From NCBI GenBank assembly GCA_013139755.1, contig WTAG01000320.1, forward strand, positions 1-7,354: a DNA stretch of 7,354 nucleotides, given 5' to 3'. Position numbers and translations under genes: made by a program. The stretch comes from Methylomarinum sp. GTDB taxonomy: Bacteria > Pseudomonadota > Gammaproteobacteria > Methylococcales > Methylomonadaceae. Positions within the stretch are counted from its first letter, which is position 1, and the number at the start of each line of letters is the position of its first letter. Positions 6,982 through 7,354 of the stretch are shown here, one piece after another. The notes beneath the pieces are model-generated. The model worked only from the letters and a program-made list of their open reading frames with translations. It was not told the DNA's origin and ran no database searches.

Positions 6982-6985
6982 CTCC
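6982..6985 (-). promoter_or_regulatory. Ribosome-binding site pointing to an ATC start of recQ
   Basis: GGAG on the minus strand (within TTGGAG) is followed by a 6-nt spacer, TAGTTT, and then ATC AAT ATA at 6975. The spacer carries the in-frame TAG that closes the recQ frame upstream. This is the only good Shine-Dalgarno between the promoter and motif 0. Confidence 0.55.
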
Positions 6986-7000
6986 AATTGCTAATAACCA

Positions 7001-7030
7001 ATTATAATAGTCAGATTATATCAAGATCAA
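7001..7030 (-). promoter_or_regulatory. Candidate sigma-70 promoter for recQ
   Basis: On the minus strand, TTGATC (7030-7025, four of six -35 bases) is separated by 18 bp from a perfect TATAAT (7006-7001). Transcription would start near 6994, leaving a short leader of about 20 nt that contains the GGAG at 6985-6982. A second TATAAT at 7020-7015 lacks an obvious -35 partner. Confidence 0.5.
7003..7020. repeat. Inverted repeat of -10-like elements in the recQ/gshA divergent region
   Basis: TATAAT (7003-7008) and ATTATA (7015-7020) form a perfect 6-bp dyad around AGTCAG. The first arm also lies in the palindrome ATTATAAT (7001-7008). TATAAT can therefore be read on the plus strand toward gshA and twice on the minus strand toward recQ. 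No convincing -35 precedes the plus-strand copy, so the gshA promoter is only suggested. Confidence 0.4.
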
Positions 7031-7049
7031 CTGGGCTGACACCCTCTTT

Positions 7050-7354
7050 ATGACCATTTTGAATACACAACATTCACCACGCCTTAGCTATTTGCTAGAT
7101 CAAAACAAACAACAACTGCTTGTTGGTGGACTTAAAGGTATAGAAAAAGAAAGTCTACGCATTTCTAAAGAAGGCATGATTTCACAAACCTCGCATCCTT
7201 ATGCCTTAGGTTCTGCGCTGACACACCCTTATATAACAACGGATTACTCAGAAGCCCTGCTTGAGTTCATCACACCACCATTTGCTGAAATAACTGAAAC
7301 GTTAGGGTTTATGCATACTGTTCATCAATATGTTTATGACCATCTTGATGATGA
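7050..7354 (+). CDS. gshA: Glutamate-cysteine ligase (gamma-glutamylcysteine synthetase), N-terminal part, cut by the right edge
   Basis: This cytoplasmic enzyme (EC 6.3.2.2) joins glutamate and cysteine with ATP, the first and limiting step of glutathione synthesis. The first 101 codons are present, about a fifth of the usual class I protein of some 520 residues. Hallmarks are GGLKGIEKESLRIS (26-39), HPYALGSALTHPYITTDYSE (49-68) and ALLEFITPP (69-77). By alignment in my head with E. coli GshA, E32, D65 and E72 correspond to its metal-binding E27, D60 and E67, and all are conserved. The ATG at 7050 is the only sensible start, but the sequence before it (GACACCCTCTTT) has no Shine-Dalgarno, so initiation may be weak or depend on an unstructured leader. 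The gene diverges from recQ with 74 bp between the starts and probably has its own promoter there. Confidence 0.95.
   Translation, partial: MTILNTQHSPRLSYLLDQNKQQLLVGGLKGIEKESLRISKEGMISQTSHPYALGSALTHPYITTDYSEALLEFITPPFAEITETLGFMHTVHQYVYDHLDD

Overview
This window is a low-GC, gene-dense bacterial chromosome segment. The gene types point to a Gram-negative gammaproteobacterium, probably aquatic. A proteobacterial class I glutamate-cysteine ligase, a RecQ helicase, a Tsx/OmpK-type outer-membrane channel and several Sec-exported periplasmic proteins all need a cell with an outer membrane. I cannot name a genus from sequence alone.

Layout from left to right: positions 1-3549 hold four closely spaced minus-strand genes that read right to left as one probable operon. 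They are a periplasmic serine hydrolase of the beta-lactamase/esterase fold (3549-2227), two periplasmic solute-binding-like proteins of equal length (2210-1425 and 1409-624), and the N-terminal part of a two-pass membrane sensor with a HAMP domain (631 to beyond the left edge). Gaps are 16 and 15 bp, then an 8-bp overlap. A TTGACA-type promoter at 3662-3635 and a 21-bp dyad at 3700-3720 lie upstream. Positions 3550-3989 are a 440-bp non-coding stretch holding the promoter, the dyad, a strong hairpin at 3927-3949 and what look like decayed dispersed repeats.

Positions 3990-4763 encode the Tsx/OmpK-like channel (minus strand). It lies 67 bp downstream of recQ (4831 to about 6975, minus strand). 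The recQ reading frame extends 46 codons upstream of its first ATG, which is inside the Walker A region. Conserved helicase motif 0 lies in that extension, yet no ATG, GTG or TTG is available there. The best-supported start is an ATC codon at 6975-6973, placed 6 nt after a GGAG ribosome-binding site. Divergent from recQ, the 5' part of gshA (7050 to beyond the right edge, plus strand) starts 74 bp away. The shared intergenic region has interleaved TATAAT elements on both strands.

How the genes may work together: recQ (DNA repair) and gshA (glutathione synthesis) are housekeeping genes that share a divergent promoter region. The left-hand operon has the parts of a periplasmic sensing module (a hydrolase, two binding proteins and a transmembrane HAMP sensor). 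No ABC permease or ATPase is visible, so the binding proteins may serve signalling rather than transport. That role is inference. No CRISPR array, intact insertion sequence, tRNA or rRNA gene was seen.
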